Both the position numbers and the translations under genes were made by a program. A stretch of 64,000 nt of DNA, taken from contig SEMN01000352.1 of assembly GCA_005408345.1 (NCBI GenBank), positions 124,001-188,000 on the forward strand, written 5' to 3'. Origin of the DNA: Macquaria australasica. Taxonomy: Eukaryota > Chordata > Actinopteri > Centrarchiformes > Percichthyidae. Positions within the stretch are counted from its first letter, which is position 1; every line of letters starts with the position of its first letter. This document shows positions 33,057-45,428 of the stretch, piece after piece. Under the pieces are notes generated by a model that saw nothing but the letters and a program-made list of their open reading frames with translations, did not search any database and was not told the DNA's origin.

Positions 33057-36000
33057 CAGGAGGGTGCTGGAGATGTGCTGTTTCATGGAGAAGATGCTGG
33101 CCAGCATGCTGGCAGACTTTGAGATGAAAGTGGAGAAGGCCGTTCTGGAGCCACTCAATAAGCTCAGCGAGGTTAGGTTGGCTCATATACTGCATGTTGT
33201 TGAACGGAAGCTACAATATAATACTTCTGATCGCCGCGCCTCATATGACCACAGCTGCACTATTTACTACACTGTAAATACACACCAGAACATGCACGGA
33301 GGGATCTGTGAATAAACAAATGTTTAATGTAATAAAGTTGAGAGACAAAGCCAATAAGGAGTGAGCTAATATCTCTCTTTCATTATTATTTAACCCTTTT
33401 CTCTCCCCACACGTATGTGTGTAGAGGCTCATATACAGGTGGTGGACAAAATAACAAGAACACAATGCAATACATTTTAATAGAGCCGAGAGATCAAGCA
33501 ACAGCTTTCTGATACAGCGTCAAACTGTTAAATACTGGCAAAGGTGCTATTTATTTCACCTGTTTTGTATTGGATTGCAGTGTATTGTCAGGGGTTTGTG
33601 TTATTTCTTCCATTTACCATAAGTATTCATCTGTGTCAACGTCTTATTGTTCATTTCTGTCACTCTGTATTGCCTGGATAAATGCATGGACAACTAGTTG
33701 TAGCTGACTGGAAATAAATGGCAAAATATTTTTCAAAATCTATCAATATTAGCTCTTTAATACCAATTCATTTTACTTTTATTTATTTTTTCCTTCTAGG
33801 ATGATTTACCAGAGATTCTCAAGAACAAGAAGCAGTTTGCAAAGCTCACAACAGACTGGAACAACACAAGAATCAGGTGAGAAACGCAGCCTCAGCCAGG
33901 GCTACGTGTGTGTTACAATCTATCCTCCGACAAAGTAGCTGATGCGCGTTTTACAAATGTCTGTGTGTGTGTGTGGTCAGGAGCCAAGCCAGCACTGGTC
34001 CCCAGGCAAAGCAGGATGGGCTCAGGGAGGAAGTGGAAGAAGCTTGGAGGAGGCTGGAGAGCATCAAGGTACCAGTGTTTCCTTTTACAACCTGTGTGGA
34101 ATCAGTAGTGAAGCCGTGACCTCTGACCTCTCTGCTTTTGGTCTCTGTAGGACCTGTACTCTGCAGATCTGTATCACTTTGCAACTAAGGAAGAAGACTA
34201 CGCTAACTACTTCATCCGTGTGAGTTGCAGTTGTGATGGCTGTTTGTGTGTGCAAACTAAATAAAATTTCTTTTCACAGAAAGTATGCTGTAGTCAAACC
34301 AAAGACTGCTGTATATTATCCATCAGTCTTGCATATTTACGCCTCTTGTTTCTCCGACCATAGCTTCTCGAGCTGCAAGCAGAATACCACAAAAATTCAC
34401 ACGAGTTCCTGGACAAAAACATCAGCGAGCTCAAAGAGAACTACAGTCAAAAAGGTGACGTTAGTTTGCACCAGTCAGTGCATTTATTTGCTGCACTGTC
34501 ATTGCAATACTTCTACATGGGTTCTTATTTCCTTTGTGTACTTGTCTTGTGATTCTGCAGGGCCACCGCTAAGCCTCTCTAAACAGAAGGTCTACGGGGA
34601 GCCTCTGCTGTCTCATCTCTCTCGAAGCAACAGAGAGATCGCTGCGCCAATCCAGGAGTGTATTCACATGCTGCTGAGAACGGGCATGGGAGAGGAGGTA
34701 GGACTGACGGGATGAGACTACAGGTTTCACAGTGATAATCATGTAAACTCTGCTCAACAGTACCTTTACCTTTTAGTTTACTCCCTCACAAAGCTCCTAT
34801 GCACCATCCCAGCGTACAGCTTTGTTTTACGCTTTGTATTGATGCTAGATTTATTTTCTCCTTGGCACTGCAAAGAGATTTCAGCTGGAGAAACCACCAT
34901 GTTTATGGTCCTTAAACGTATATAAACACACGTTTAAAGGTATGGGACTGGGCATTTTGCATGTAGATACACATCAGTTCACACTTATGAAATGTCTCAA
35001 AGATTATTATTACATTTGCAAAGAAATGTACCCTATTCCTTGTGTGAAAACAAGACTAAAGGTCTACAGCCATGCTAGCAGCTCTGTGAGGCTGTTAGTG
35101 ATGTGTCGATCATGAGCGTATCGTTCATTTGAACTACTCTTTCGATATGAACTAGTAGTAACGAGTTGTCTCAGAGAGTTATTTGTTCATTTTGGTCGCG
35201 CATGCGCATTGCGCAACAATAATAATGCATCAGTTTCGTTTTTCTAACATGACAGCTACACAGGCTCAGTATTGGACAGAAATGAGTCGTCGTGGACGGG
35301 TACAACTTGTAACATCATGAATGTCTGTATCAAACTTTCATGACAATCCATCTAATAGCTGTTGAGACATTTCAGTCTGGACCAAAGTGATGAAACGACT
35401 GGCTGACATTGCCATCCCTCAGGCCATGTCACCAGTGTGGCTTAAAGTTAAATAATCTCTGCAGAGTTTGACCTCCAGGTAATGTAGGTGCTTGCAAAAA
35501 CAGAAGAAACACTAGAAACTCGTTAATCAGTTTGTCTTGGGTCATTTGTTATATAATCAGTGGAGAGAATGGCACATTTAGGATCTTTGCTGCAGGAATC
35601 TGAAGAATGTGCAGATGCTAAGGTAAACTAATGTATATTTTTGTGTGCGGCAGATGTAATCTTTGCATCTGACTAAAACCCCACTACACCTGGTCATGGA
35701 ATTGACTTGAGCTCAGCACGGCTGGTCCTCACTGCAGCCCTGCTTCCTCCAGCTCTCCCTCTGAAAATCACTCTTATTCTCCATCTTTCTTCCCCTTCCT
35801 CTTCCCCTTTGTCCCTCAGGGTCTGTTTCGTCTGGCAGCAGCAGCCTCAGTGGTGAAGAGGCTGAAGACTTGCCTGGATCAAGAAACGGTCGACCACAGT
35901 GAGTTCAGCATGGACCCTCACGCTGTGGCAGGTGAGGATGTGTCTACTTCTTTTTTCATAGTGGACTTTGAGTTTCTTCCTCGTCTGTTCAGTCAATGTG

Positions 36001-39000
36001 ACTTTCACAGCTAATTCTAATTACCTAGTTCCTCTTCTGTTTACTCCAAATACAGCCGCTGTTGCAGCTTCCAGTAATGTAAAAATACATCATTTCCCGT
36101 GTGCTAGACAATTTTTAGAACAGTAATATAAAAGCTTTCATGAGCTGAATATAGTATGAATCACTAATTTTATCACAGTGAGAGACAACACTTAAGTTAG
36201 CACAGTACCTCAGCTTGTTTTATTGCAACTCTGATGACTTATCTCTGAACGTGTTGTGACAGGAGCTTTGAAGTGTTACCTGCGAGAACTTCCTGAACCT
36301 CTAATGACTTTTGAACTCTACAACGACTGGTTTAAAGCAGCAGGGTGTGTATAATATCTACACTATGTATTTCTTACTGCGGTTTCGAGTCTGTTTCTTG
36401 AGTTTGATCTCTTTCTTCGCAGGGAAAAAGATCAGACAGAGAAGCTGGAGCAGTTCAAAGTACTGCTGAAGAAACTGCCGCCTGAAAACTACAACAACCT
36501 CAGGTGTGTACTCGTTTCTCCAGGATCACATGGTCAAATGTCTCTTTGCATCACTGATTTTTTTTGTCTCTGGCAGTCACAAATGACACTACTGTTGGGT
36601 GAAAACTGTCAAAAAGGTTAGCATTTCAGGAACAATCCTCATATTCAACTAGAACCGAATGCATTTTTATTATGGATAGCAATGTCGCTCTGTCAGTCGG
36701 CCCAACGTTTTGCCCAGACTGAAATATCTCAGCAATATTGTACACACATTCATTGTCCCCAGATCCCCTGACTTCTCCTGTAGCGCCACCATGAGGTTGA
36801 CACTTCCCACCTGATAGCATTAATATGTCATTTAGTGGGTATTTTCTACTGGGCTACAACCTTTTTAAATAATGTTTAGACAACTTTAAACTTCTCTTCG
36901 ACTTCCTCCCTTTATCCCTAGTCTACTTGTTTTTCCCCCTCTTTCTCCCCGTCAGGTACCTGGTCCAGTTCTTGTCTCTGTTGTCGGAGCAGCAGGCTGT
37001 AAACAGGATGACACCCAGTAACATTGCCATCGTCCTGGGGCCCAACCTACTCTGGCCGAGAGCTGAAGGGTGCGTAGTGACCAGATCTTCTTTCTGTCTG
37101 TACCGTGTGCGTACTGTTAGCATGCTCCATTCACACTCCATGTCCCCAGTCACGCCTGATCTTCCTCTTTCATCATCTTTGTGTCCTTATAAGAAGGGAC
37201 AAGCATTTTTGGCATATTTTATCAACCAGAACAGCAACATCCTGTTAACAGATAAACTGTGAAAGATGGTTGGCTAGGCTAACACCTTTTCTGCAGTGAG
37301 GATTTTTTTATTTGTGCATTAATTGCAGGAAGAGGTTGCAGAAATACTCTCAGTGGTTGAATCTCAATGGGCAGAGTTTTTTCTAGAGTTTTTTCTTCTG
37401 TTAGCAACTTTACTTTACTTTACGTTACACCCTGGTGGCTTTTGTCTATGAAAAATAACTTGTGACCAATGTAGTGATTGTCTCTAACCATGAGACCAGA
37501 GTTAATGTCACCATATCCTGCAGTCTGAGCCTGTGTCTGTCCCACATGTCGTTCTTCTCTACGTCTCTGCCTCTTCAGGGAAGCTGCTCTGTTTGACATG
37601 GCGTCAGCTTCTTCGGTCCAAGTGGTGACGGTCATCGAGCCTCTTATTCAGTACAGCTCCAGCCTCTTCCCCGAAGGTATACAAACACAAAACACTGATG
37701 TACCCTCTTTGCGTGGCATCAGCATTCAGCATGCGCTTGGATTTTAGTTATGTAGTTTTAGCATTTTATCATTTCTATCGGTTGTGACAACATTGTACTT
37801 TTGAAATTCATCGCTGAGATCTAAAAATACGACGGCGTCGCTACAGCGAGTCAGATGAACAGATAATTTGCAAACATCAGGGCCAGATTAACCTTTTAAG
37901 GGGGCCTTGGGGCAAAAATGAGCAGCGGGCCCCTAATGAGACCTCTGTTTCTCCTCCTCTCTCTGCATTGTGTATGTATTAGTTAGTAAATAATAATTAG
38001 TTTATGGTACCTTGTTTAAGCCCAAATTAATTTAGGAATATGTACCATATAAGGACAAGGTAAACTGAAATAATACACATTTTAAAACTAGATTTTAACT
38101 CTTCAAGAGAGAGTCTGTACTTTTTTTTTTGTATTACCTGACAGTATGTCATGCCATTAGCTGTGGCATAACTGCATATTAAACATGTTTTTTAATATGG
38201 TGATTTTGATATTTATTGCATATTTCTTCTGGTTTTATTTGTCTAAAAACATAACATAAAATGCATTTAATCTAAAGGGTGCCTCATTGTTTTTTAATGT
38301 AGTGAAACGCTATTGCAATGTACAATAAAAAAAATTGGCTTGTTCTTCAGCCGCTGCACCCACTCTAAAAACTCCTATTCTGAACAAAACTGAAAGTCCC
38401 CTCACCCATTGCACCCATTCAACAGGAAACGACTACTGCAAGTACAGCATGTCAAAGTTGAACCACAAAGTCTGTCTGTAAACTGTGATTAATGTTTACA
38501 ACAAACAGTTTGGGTTGTTTTACTTTTTCCAAATACATTTAGCTTACATGTGGGTTTGTTTAAAACCTGTCTGGTCGTTAGACGGCTCCTATTTGTTGCC
38601 CAATTGAACTTCTAGTTGGCAATGTCAGATCTCAGCAATTAAATTTGTAAGTCAAATGGCATTACTACCAATGGTCCAAACTTAACAAATAAGACCCAAG
38701 ATGCAATAACCTAGAATAATTATTTAAATTAAATGCCATTTGATGTAGTAAATCTGATGTATTTTTTACTTTGTTTTGTTTTGGTCAGCTGTATCCTTTG
38801 AGATCCCAGACCTTCCAGAGGTCCCTGATGTGAGCTCCCAGCTGCCAGCTCCTGTTGCCCAGCCTCTGATCTCTGACAAGGAGAAAGTGGGCAGAACAGT
38901 CTCCTCCTCTTCATCCACAGCCTCCTCATGCTCCTCTTTTCACCTCCCTCTCTCAAAGACAAACAGGTACCGCTCTGTGAGGGCAGAATTCACAAATAGC

Positions 39001-41323
39001 ATTCACAGCGCAGCCTCAAACCATCGTTGTGATGACAGCACAATAATAACACACTTACTGCCTTAGATTATGACATTATCACAAGCTGCTCCAGGTTTGC
39101 GCACTCGTGTCTGCAAGAGGTAATGGTTTGGAATAGCTGGACCTCATGCCAGTATTTTTACAAAAAAACATTTGTCTATTTTTTCAGCACAGCCTCTCAG
39201 GACAGTGGTGGCTTCTTCCTGGTGAAATCTGGCTCTGTGAGTCGCAGTGGCACCACCACATGGGCCAGCCCTGTAGCCGAGACAGCGCCACCCACACATC
39301 ACAACACAACATCCAGCAGCTCGTCATCCCTCGATCCCAGCCCCGTCGTGGCCCCCAACACTTCCGCTGCCTGTAGCTCGACAGTGAACCAGAGCCCATC
39401 CCCACTTCCTAAAGCAACAGGAGCAGCGCCAACCCCAGGTCAGATCAGGAGTCCCACCCAGAAGCAGTGCTCGGATCAAGGCCAGTTGGATCCAATTTTG
39501 GAGGCACCTCCAGACTCTCCCAGAGCATTCGTGAAGATCAGCTCACCGTTTAAACGTAAGTCAAAGTCCACTGTGTCCAGTGGCTGTACAAACCTCAGAT
39601 GTTGGCTTATTAAGTAACACAAGGCACTCCAGCATTTTAGCATGGCACTTTCATGAATTTTGGGGGCTCACAAGAGACTTATATTTTAAAAGAAATGTCA
39701 AAGTTGAAGTAGCAGAGGCTGAGATACCTCAACTTTTAGCTCCTCGTATGGGTCATGGATCCTACATTTCCTATAATGCAAATCAGTAGTGTGTTTTGTT
39801 ACACCCTTCCTGTCTGGTAAATGACCACATCCTTCAAACTTGCCTCAAGTTCACGACACAAGCTTCCTGTTAAAAGCTTGAAGTCTCAAGTCCAAACCGA
39901 GATAAGAGTTCAGATCAGGATTATTTTCTCAGATATTAGAAAGCTGTTTTCACAGGTTGAGTAGTGACTAGTAAACTTCTTGTGTAGTGCCCCTTTAAGT
40001 GGCCCAAAATGTATTTTCCTACCAAAGCAGCAGCTCCTTCATTTGTTGTTGTTTTTAGGGCTGAGGGCACAAAAATGTCTCATTATTTATGTGTCTCTTT
40101 CTATTGTGCAATGTCCTGTACGGAATCTTTACTTCTACTCTTTTCCTCTCACAAAGTCAAAGTGGTGGCTTGTTTGGTCAAGGGACAATAAATCTACTGC
40201 TCTCGTTGTAACAACCAGGAAGTACACAGGAAACAGGAAGTCTCATAGCACTGACCAAAATGCCAACCTCTAGGGCCATGCGTGATCTCTCATGTTGTTG
40301 TACCTGCCTCACTCGCAGTTAGAGGCTGAAATACTTTCCTTCATAAGTCTTCTCATCCTGATATGTTTGTCTGACTGCAAAACTGATTCCCATGGCATGT
40401 CACTTGTTTGATGAACAAATTGATGACAAATTGTACATAAGTAATTTGCAATTTTTAAGGTTGATTTAATTGTTTTTTTCTTTTTTTCTGGGTATTTTGA
40501 GTTTTATGTCATGGTTTTAGGTGAAATTATGTAGCTTTTGCTAAACGGCTGCCTCTCTGTCCACATAACAACTACAGAATAATCATAATAAAATAATGCA
40601 ATGCTAAAATGTAAAGAAGAGTCATAGAGTCAGTGAATGATGTCAGTTACACAGCAATATCTTTGAAAAGTTAGCTAACATTAGCTACCATAAGCTACTG
40701 GTCATACCAGACCAAGTAAGGCTGTAGCAGCTGTGAGTGTATGAGTGCATTAAATTAGGTAAGAATGTGTTTTCTTGCTTATAAATTCAACTTTTCATTT
40801 GTAAGAGGGAGGTTGCATAGTCTCGTTTTAACTATAGAACATTGGTATGCATACATGGTAGAGGACAGCAGGACATGTTTAAATCCTGCTTTTTGAAAAA
40901 ATCTTTTAGGGGTGTATCTTCCTCCTCAGTTAGACAGATAACATGTATTGTAGATGACTGCCTTGCATCACAACCCTTTTCTTAATCTGGTCGCTCTCCT
41001 TATAATCCCACTGTCTTCTTTTTCTCATCCTAACAGCGAAAAGATGTTTCAACGTGACCAAAGCTAACCAAGCTAACGAGCAGCTGACAGTTCACTACTC
41101 TAAACCCAGATCCCCAGCACCTCCCAAGCTCCAGGCCCCTCCACCGCCCACCACAGCCCCGGCGGCTGCGGACACAAGCACCCAGCCGACACCCGCACCC
41201 CGAGCTCAGCCGGCCAGCCTCAAAAAGCCTGCTCTGAAAAAGCCTGGACTCAAAGCCCCAAAATGCCCTCCACCACTTCCTCCCCCATCACAGGCAAAAG
41301 TGGTTCCTTCTATAGCACAGTGA
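28081..41323 (+). CDS. sh3bp1: sh3bp1, SH3 domain-binding protein 1, BAR-RhoGAP (18 coding exons)
   Basis: Coding exons: 28081-28130, 31841-31883, 32329-32433, 32527-32603, 33060-33171, 33800-33876, 33981-34068, 34151-34219, 34364-34454, 34561-34697, 35820-35931, 36263-36344, 36423-36503, 36956-37069, 37579-37676, 38789-38966, 39188-39555, 41037-41323. All phases agree, giving 722 aa (human 701). Residues about 1-240 match the BAR domain (KKLPLMLLSVSMAES, DLYHFATKEEDYANYFIRLLE). Residues about 248-445 are a RhoGAP domain with the arginine finger Arg287 in GLFRLAAAAS, and with DPHAVAGALKCYLRELPEPL and MTPSNIAIVLGPNLLW. The tail is Ser/Thr/Pro-rich, with PPPLPPPSQ as a candidate SH3 ligand. SH3BP1 turns off Rac1/Cdc42 at the leading edge and cell junctions. 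ARHGAP17/44 are paralogs, but MAESLKDFD favours SH3BP1. The gene looks intact. Confidence 0.95.
29202..29226. repeat. (GT)n microsatellite
   Basis: GT run in sh3bp1 intron 1. Confidence 0.95.
30937..31092 (+). repeat. Partial AGGGCTGCAAC-type repeat, forward
   Basis: It contains CATCTTCAAATGTGTCTTCA, CCCAAAGATATTTAATTTAC and the AT-rich end TTTTGATAATTGAATAATTG, which correspond to the second half of this repeat family. It lies in sh3bp1 intron 1 directly left of a MITE-like copy. Confidence 0.55.
31090..31495. repeat. MITE-like repeat R2, copy 1 (sh3bp1 intron 1)
   Basis: Left end TTTAAAGAAATAGTTCTACA and right end CCCAAAATGTCAAACTATTC are inverted versions of each other. Internal landmarks (AAAGACTGGAAACGTG, GAGCTTTATTGGTGCTGGTA, TATTGATCTTCTCATCTAA) recur in the copies at 43845, 45015, 51412 and 55065. 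Confidence 0.7.
31496..31775 (-). repeat. Partial AGGGCTGCAAC-type repeat, reverse
   Basis: On the minus strand it begins AGGGCTGCAATTTACAACTA and includes AAAAGTGCCCATCATAA and GTTCAGTTTTCTATC. It is opposite in orientation to the partial copy at 30937-31092, with an R2 element between them. Confidence 0.55.
33027..33051. repeat. (GT)n directly upstream of the sh3bp1 exon 5 acceptor
   Basis: The GT run ends in GCGTGTCAG|GAGGG, so it occupies the position of the polypyrimidine tract of exon 5 (starts 33060). Confidence 0.95.
35197..35208. promoter_or_regulatory. Palindromic NRF-1-like site in sh3bp1 intron 10
   Basis: CGCGCATGCGCA matches YGCGCANGCGCR exactly. The surrounding sequence (about 35095-35260), with ATCGTTCATTTGAACTACTC, looks like a degraded DNA transposon end, so the match may be part of that element rather than a promoter. 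Confidence 0.35.
35305..35425 (-). repeat. Dispersed repeat R1, reverse partial copy (sh3bp1 intron 10)
   Basis: It contains ATGAATGTCTGTATCAAACT, GACAATCCATCTAATAGCTG and GACATTTCAGTCTGGACCAA, in the same orientation as the copy at 10655-11090. Confidence 0.7.
36690..36815 (+). repeat. Dispersed repeat R1, forward partial copy (sh3bp1 intron 13)
   Basis: It contains CCCAGACTGAAATATCTCAG, ACACACATTCATTGTCCCC and CTGACTTCTCCTGTAGCGCC. Confidence 0.7.
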
Positions 41324-42066
41324 GAAAAATGACATATGTGCCAGTCTATAATCATGTGAATTTTCTTGTTGTAGTTCTTTAAGGAGTAACTTAACACCCC
41401 CTGAAAATCTTGTCATTGCTGATCTCCAGTGGTTTAACTTTTCACCTTGCTGCAGTGACGTACAGGTGGACTCTGACTACACCCAACCACAACTATCAGT
41501 CATGCTGGCTGTGGTCCGAGGTGAAACTCGGCTCGAAACTTTCAACCAGAGAAGGCAGCAAAACACTGCTATTCAGCCGGCTGTTAAGTTACTCTTTAAT
41601 AAACATGCAAGTTTTTATTGCCTGGTTTGTTAAGAGCATCTGATAGCTTAGTTAACTTTTTTTGGTCTACCAGTTTCTGTAACCAGTATCATTTATTTAT
41701 TCTTCTGTTACTGATGTCCTATATTTCCCAGAATGCAAAGTAAGCACCAGATAGCAAGTCTTTCTGGTCCGCTACTCAATAAATAATGATGTCTCCATAG
41801 ATTTACAAAATAATAGTATTCATGTGAGCTAATTAAGTATGGGGAAAAATTTTTATAAGCCTTGAGGCTCAATTCAATTTTCCAGTTGATCAATCATAGT
41901 CTGCCTTTCACAGAGGACGGCAGCTGTGGCGAACGTGAATTCATGTCAGGTACCACAGATTCCAACAGAGATAGAAAATAACAAACTTGTCAGGTCTGTC
42001 TTTGAGGATTTTGGGTGGAATATTCCTTTAAACCAGTCCTAAATGTTAAACCTGAAAAACTCTGTA

Positions 42067-42072
42067 AATAAA
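42067..42072 (+). terminator. Candidate sh3bp1 poly(A) signal
   Basis: AATAAA 744 bp after the stop codon. Earlier AATAAA hexamers at 41598 and 41778 are alternatives. Confidence 0.4.
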
Positions 42073-42099
42073 TGCATATTCAACCTAACTAAAAACATC

Positions 42100-42105
42100 T
42101 TTATT
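42100..42105 (-). terminator. Candidate cdc42ep1 poly(A) signal
   Basis: AATAAA on the minus strand (TTTATT on plus), about 980 bp beyond the cdc42ep1 stop. It lies only 27 bp from the plus-strand sh3bp1 signal at 42067, facing it. Confidence 0.4.
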
Positions 42106-43087
42106 GTCAATTTATATCATCATAGTATATCATTGGTATTGACTGCAGCATATGGATGTGAATTGCACTATGTACTGCAGGTGCTCATACTGTAAGTACA
42201 TATTTATAGGAGGTCTGTTGACATCTTCATGTACAGCTGTATAAAAGAACATACAAATGACAATTCTTCTATAAAAAGCAATACAGGAGTCGGACTTCAT
42301 AATCATAAAAGGTGCACGGAGTATCTATATAGAAGGTCTGCAGCATAAAATGAGCAATTATATGGTTCAGGCTTTAGTTGCAACTAGCAAATACCGGTAA
42401 CACTTGTCATATTCCCTCAGTCCATGTAGTTTAATAACTGATGTTTGCATTTCTCTGGTTTATCTAATGAGGCCTGAGATTCCTTCCCTTTTTGTTTCCT
42501 GGTAGTGTATTCCTGAGTGAAAAGTTGACAAGAGATTGTAGTGATGCCAGAAGGATGTAATAAGATTACATCTATTTTTCCAATCCCCACTTCCTCTCTG
42601 TGTTCTCATTAGTGACCGGGACTCGCATGGAGAATCTTTTCCCCTTGTATGTGAGGAAGTGTGTAAAGTATAAAGTGAAGGCTTAGTAACTTCTACACTG
42701 AGTCATGTTGGTGTTTCCTTTGAGACAGTCTTAACCACATTAACACACACACTCTCTGACACGTCCTCACTTTCCACACTTCTTCTTCGTTTCTGTCCTT
42801 TTGAAAAAAGCATTCTCCCTTCCTGTGCTGAGCTTGGAAACGTGCAGCATCGAGTCTTTCACTCCTTTTAGATACATTCAGCAAAGGTTTTGCATAAAGA
42901 CTGTACATCCTTGAAGCACGATTGTATAAAAGTAAAGCATCCAATATTAAGGATACTGGATTCACGTTGTAGTTTTCGTGGACATCCTGTCAAAAGAGCC
43001 AGCCTCGTTGACCATAAAAAGATTTTAGATGATTGATTTGATTGGAATTACAGAAAAAATCCTCAAAACATCTCTGATTTGCTCAGC

Positions 43088-45369
43088 TCAGACTTTGATT
43101 TCATCCTCGTCGTCCATGTAACTGTAGGACATATTCTTCTTGGGCTGGCTGATGATCATCATCTGTGAATCTGCAACCTCCATCCTGCTCTGTCCCTTTA
43201 AGAGGCTGACGCCATAGTGGCGTGCGAGCACATCTGTAGCACTCTGGAACCGCTCACTCTCCATCCCCATCCCCAGCCTCACTCGTTCAGGAGACCCCAT
43301 CACCACATCAGGTACTTTAACAGAAAGCCCAACTCCGTTCACCTCCATCACGCTCCCCTCCTCCTCTTCCCATTCGGCCCCATGCGGGCTCTTCCTGCCC
43401 CCGCAGTCCTCCCTCAGCAGGGAATCCACGTATGAGATAGTAGCCGAGTCCATCTCTGATCCCTCGTTGGTCAGCCCGCACGCCGACCCCACCTCCTCTC
43501 CCTCCCAGGCGTGGCCATGGTCCTCCGGGTGGCCGTCGATCAGGCCGAACACCTCACTCATGAGGGAGGGGCCGAGGTCAAAGGTGAAGGTGTCCAGGGA
43601 GGCGAGGGAGGGAAGGGAGTCAGAGTAGGCGGTGGTGGTGGGTTTGGGATCAGAGGTCATAATGGAGGCGGAGCAGGTGGATAAGATGGCGTCAGTGGGG
43701 TCGGTCAGAGAGCCACGGTGGATGTTAGGGGAGCAGGAGGTGGGGAGGGAGATGGAAGGCTGCTGACGCTCAGAGCGGGAGAGACGAGGCAGAGTGACGA
43801 AACCAGACTCCAGACCTGAGGAGAAGACACAGATATCAATACATGAAATTCATACTCTTATTTGCTGTTTTGCTTCTTTGCTCTCGTATCTGTTCGTGAA
43901 ATATGAAGCTACCGCAAAGTGACACTTAGCTTAGCTTAGCATAAAGACTGGAAACAGGGGGAAACAGTTAGCCTGGTTCTGTCCAAAGGGTAAAAAAAAA
44001 AGCCTACCAGTACATCTAAGACAAAAACCGATGTGTAAAAACAACTGGTTGTGGTTTTATGGAGGTTTATGTGCCACACTATTTCTTGGCCGGGAGCACT
44101 GGGTTATTGGGAGCCTACGCTGGTTGCCTGGCAAGAAATAGTCCAGCAAACCCTGTAAAACAACAACGTATTGTTTTAGCACTTCAGTTTTTGTACATAT
44201 TAAACAAACAGGATATAACGTGGTAATTAATGAGCTTTGGAGGTGCTGGTAGGCAGATTTTGGACATACCAAGGCTAGCTCTTTCCCTTGCTTCCAGTCT
44301 CTTTGTGCTAAGCTAAGCTAAATGGCTGCTGGCTGTAGTATTGATCTTCTCATCTAACTCTCAGCAAGAAAGTCAAAATGTCAAACTATTCCTTTAAGTG
44401 TGTTCGGAGAGACAAAGGGGTGAACTCACATTTATTATGGAGTCACACTCTTAACATGGTTTATCACATAATTTCAACAGGGGGCGCTGTAAACCCATCT
44501 GACAACATCCTGTCTGTTAATGACAACCCTGCAAAGTGCTGAGTTGTTGTGCTCTGTGAACACTGAATCATCTGCCCGACTCTGCCAGACACACTGCTGC
44601 CTTCATGACCCAAACGGGTAAAATTACCACAGCACCTCTCAATGCCAGCCGTAACGGGCCAAGAAGAGTCTAGAGGTTTTTAATACCAACCAAAGAAAAC
44701 AGCGTCTGATTTCACAGATTAACACACTTTAACCAGAGAGGAAGAAAGAAGTAATCAGCGAAACCAGTTTATGGAGGATTTGGTTGGATGAAAACCTGCA
44801 GACTCTCCCATCCATGTGTCATAATGCACAATTACTGTGGTGTAAAGCAGCTTCAGCTATCACTACAGAAGTAAGCTGTGTGTTATGTGATTTTTGTTGA
44901 AGGTTTTAAATAAAAATGTCTTTATCAGCACACACTTGATGCTTAAAATGTCTTCTCTTACACTTACTGGACCATCCAAAATGTAATTACATTTCAAGGA
45001 TTAAAAAAACTAATTTAAAAGAATAGTTTGACATTTTTTATTCGATTTCTTACCGAGAGTGAGATGAGAAGATCGATACCACTCTCATACTTATATCTTG
45101 TTCCTTTCTCAACCAAACCAAAATGTAAAAATGACAAGTTGTGGTTTGACAGGGTACAGAGCCAGGCTAGGTGTTTCCCTGTTCCCAATTGAGCAGTATC
45201 AATCTTTTCATCTATGTATAAATGTAATGTAATGTAATCTAGACATAATGGGTATTTCCCAAAATGTCAAACTGTTGTCTGTCGTGTGTGAAGAAGTTGA
45301 AAATATCGACATTCAAGACATTAACTTTCCTCTGAGTTGCATTTACTGTACATTCACCAGACCCTTCAG

Positions 45370-45428
<59 letters not shown>

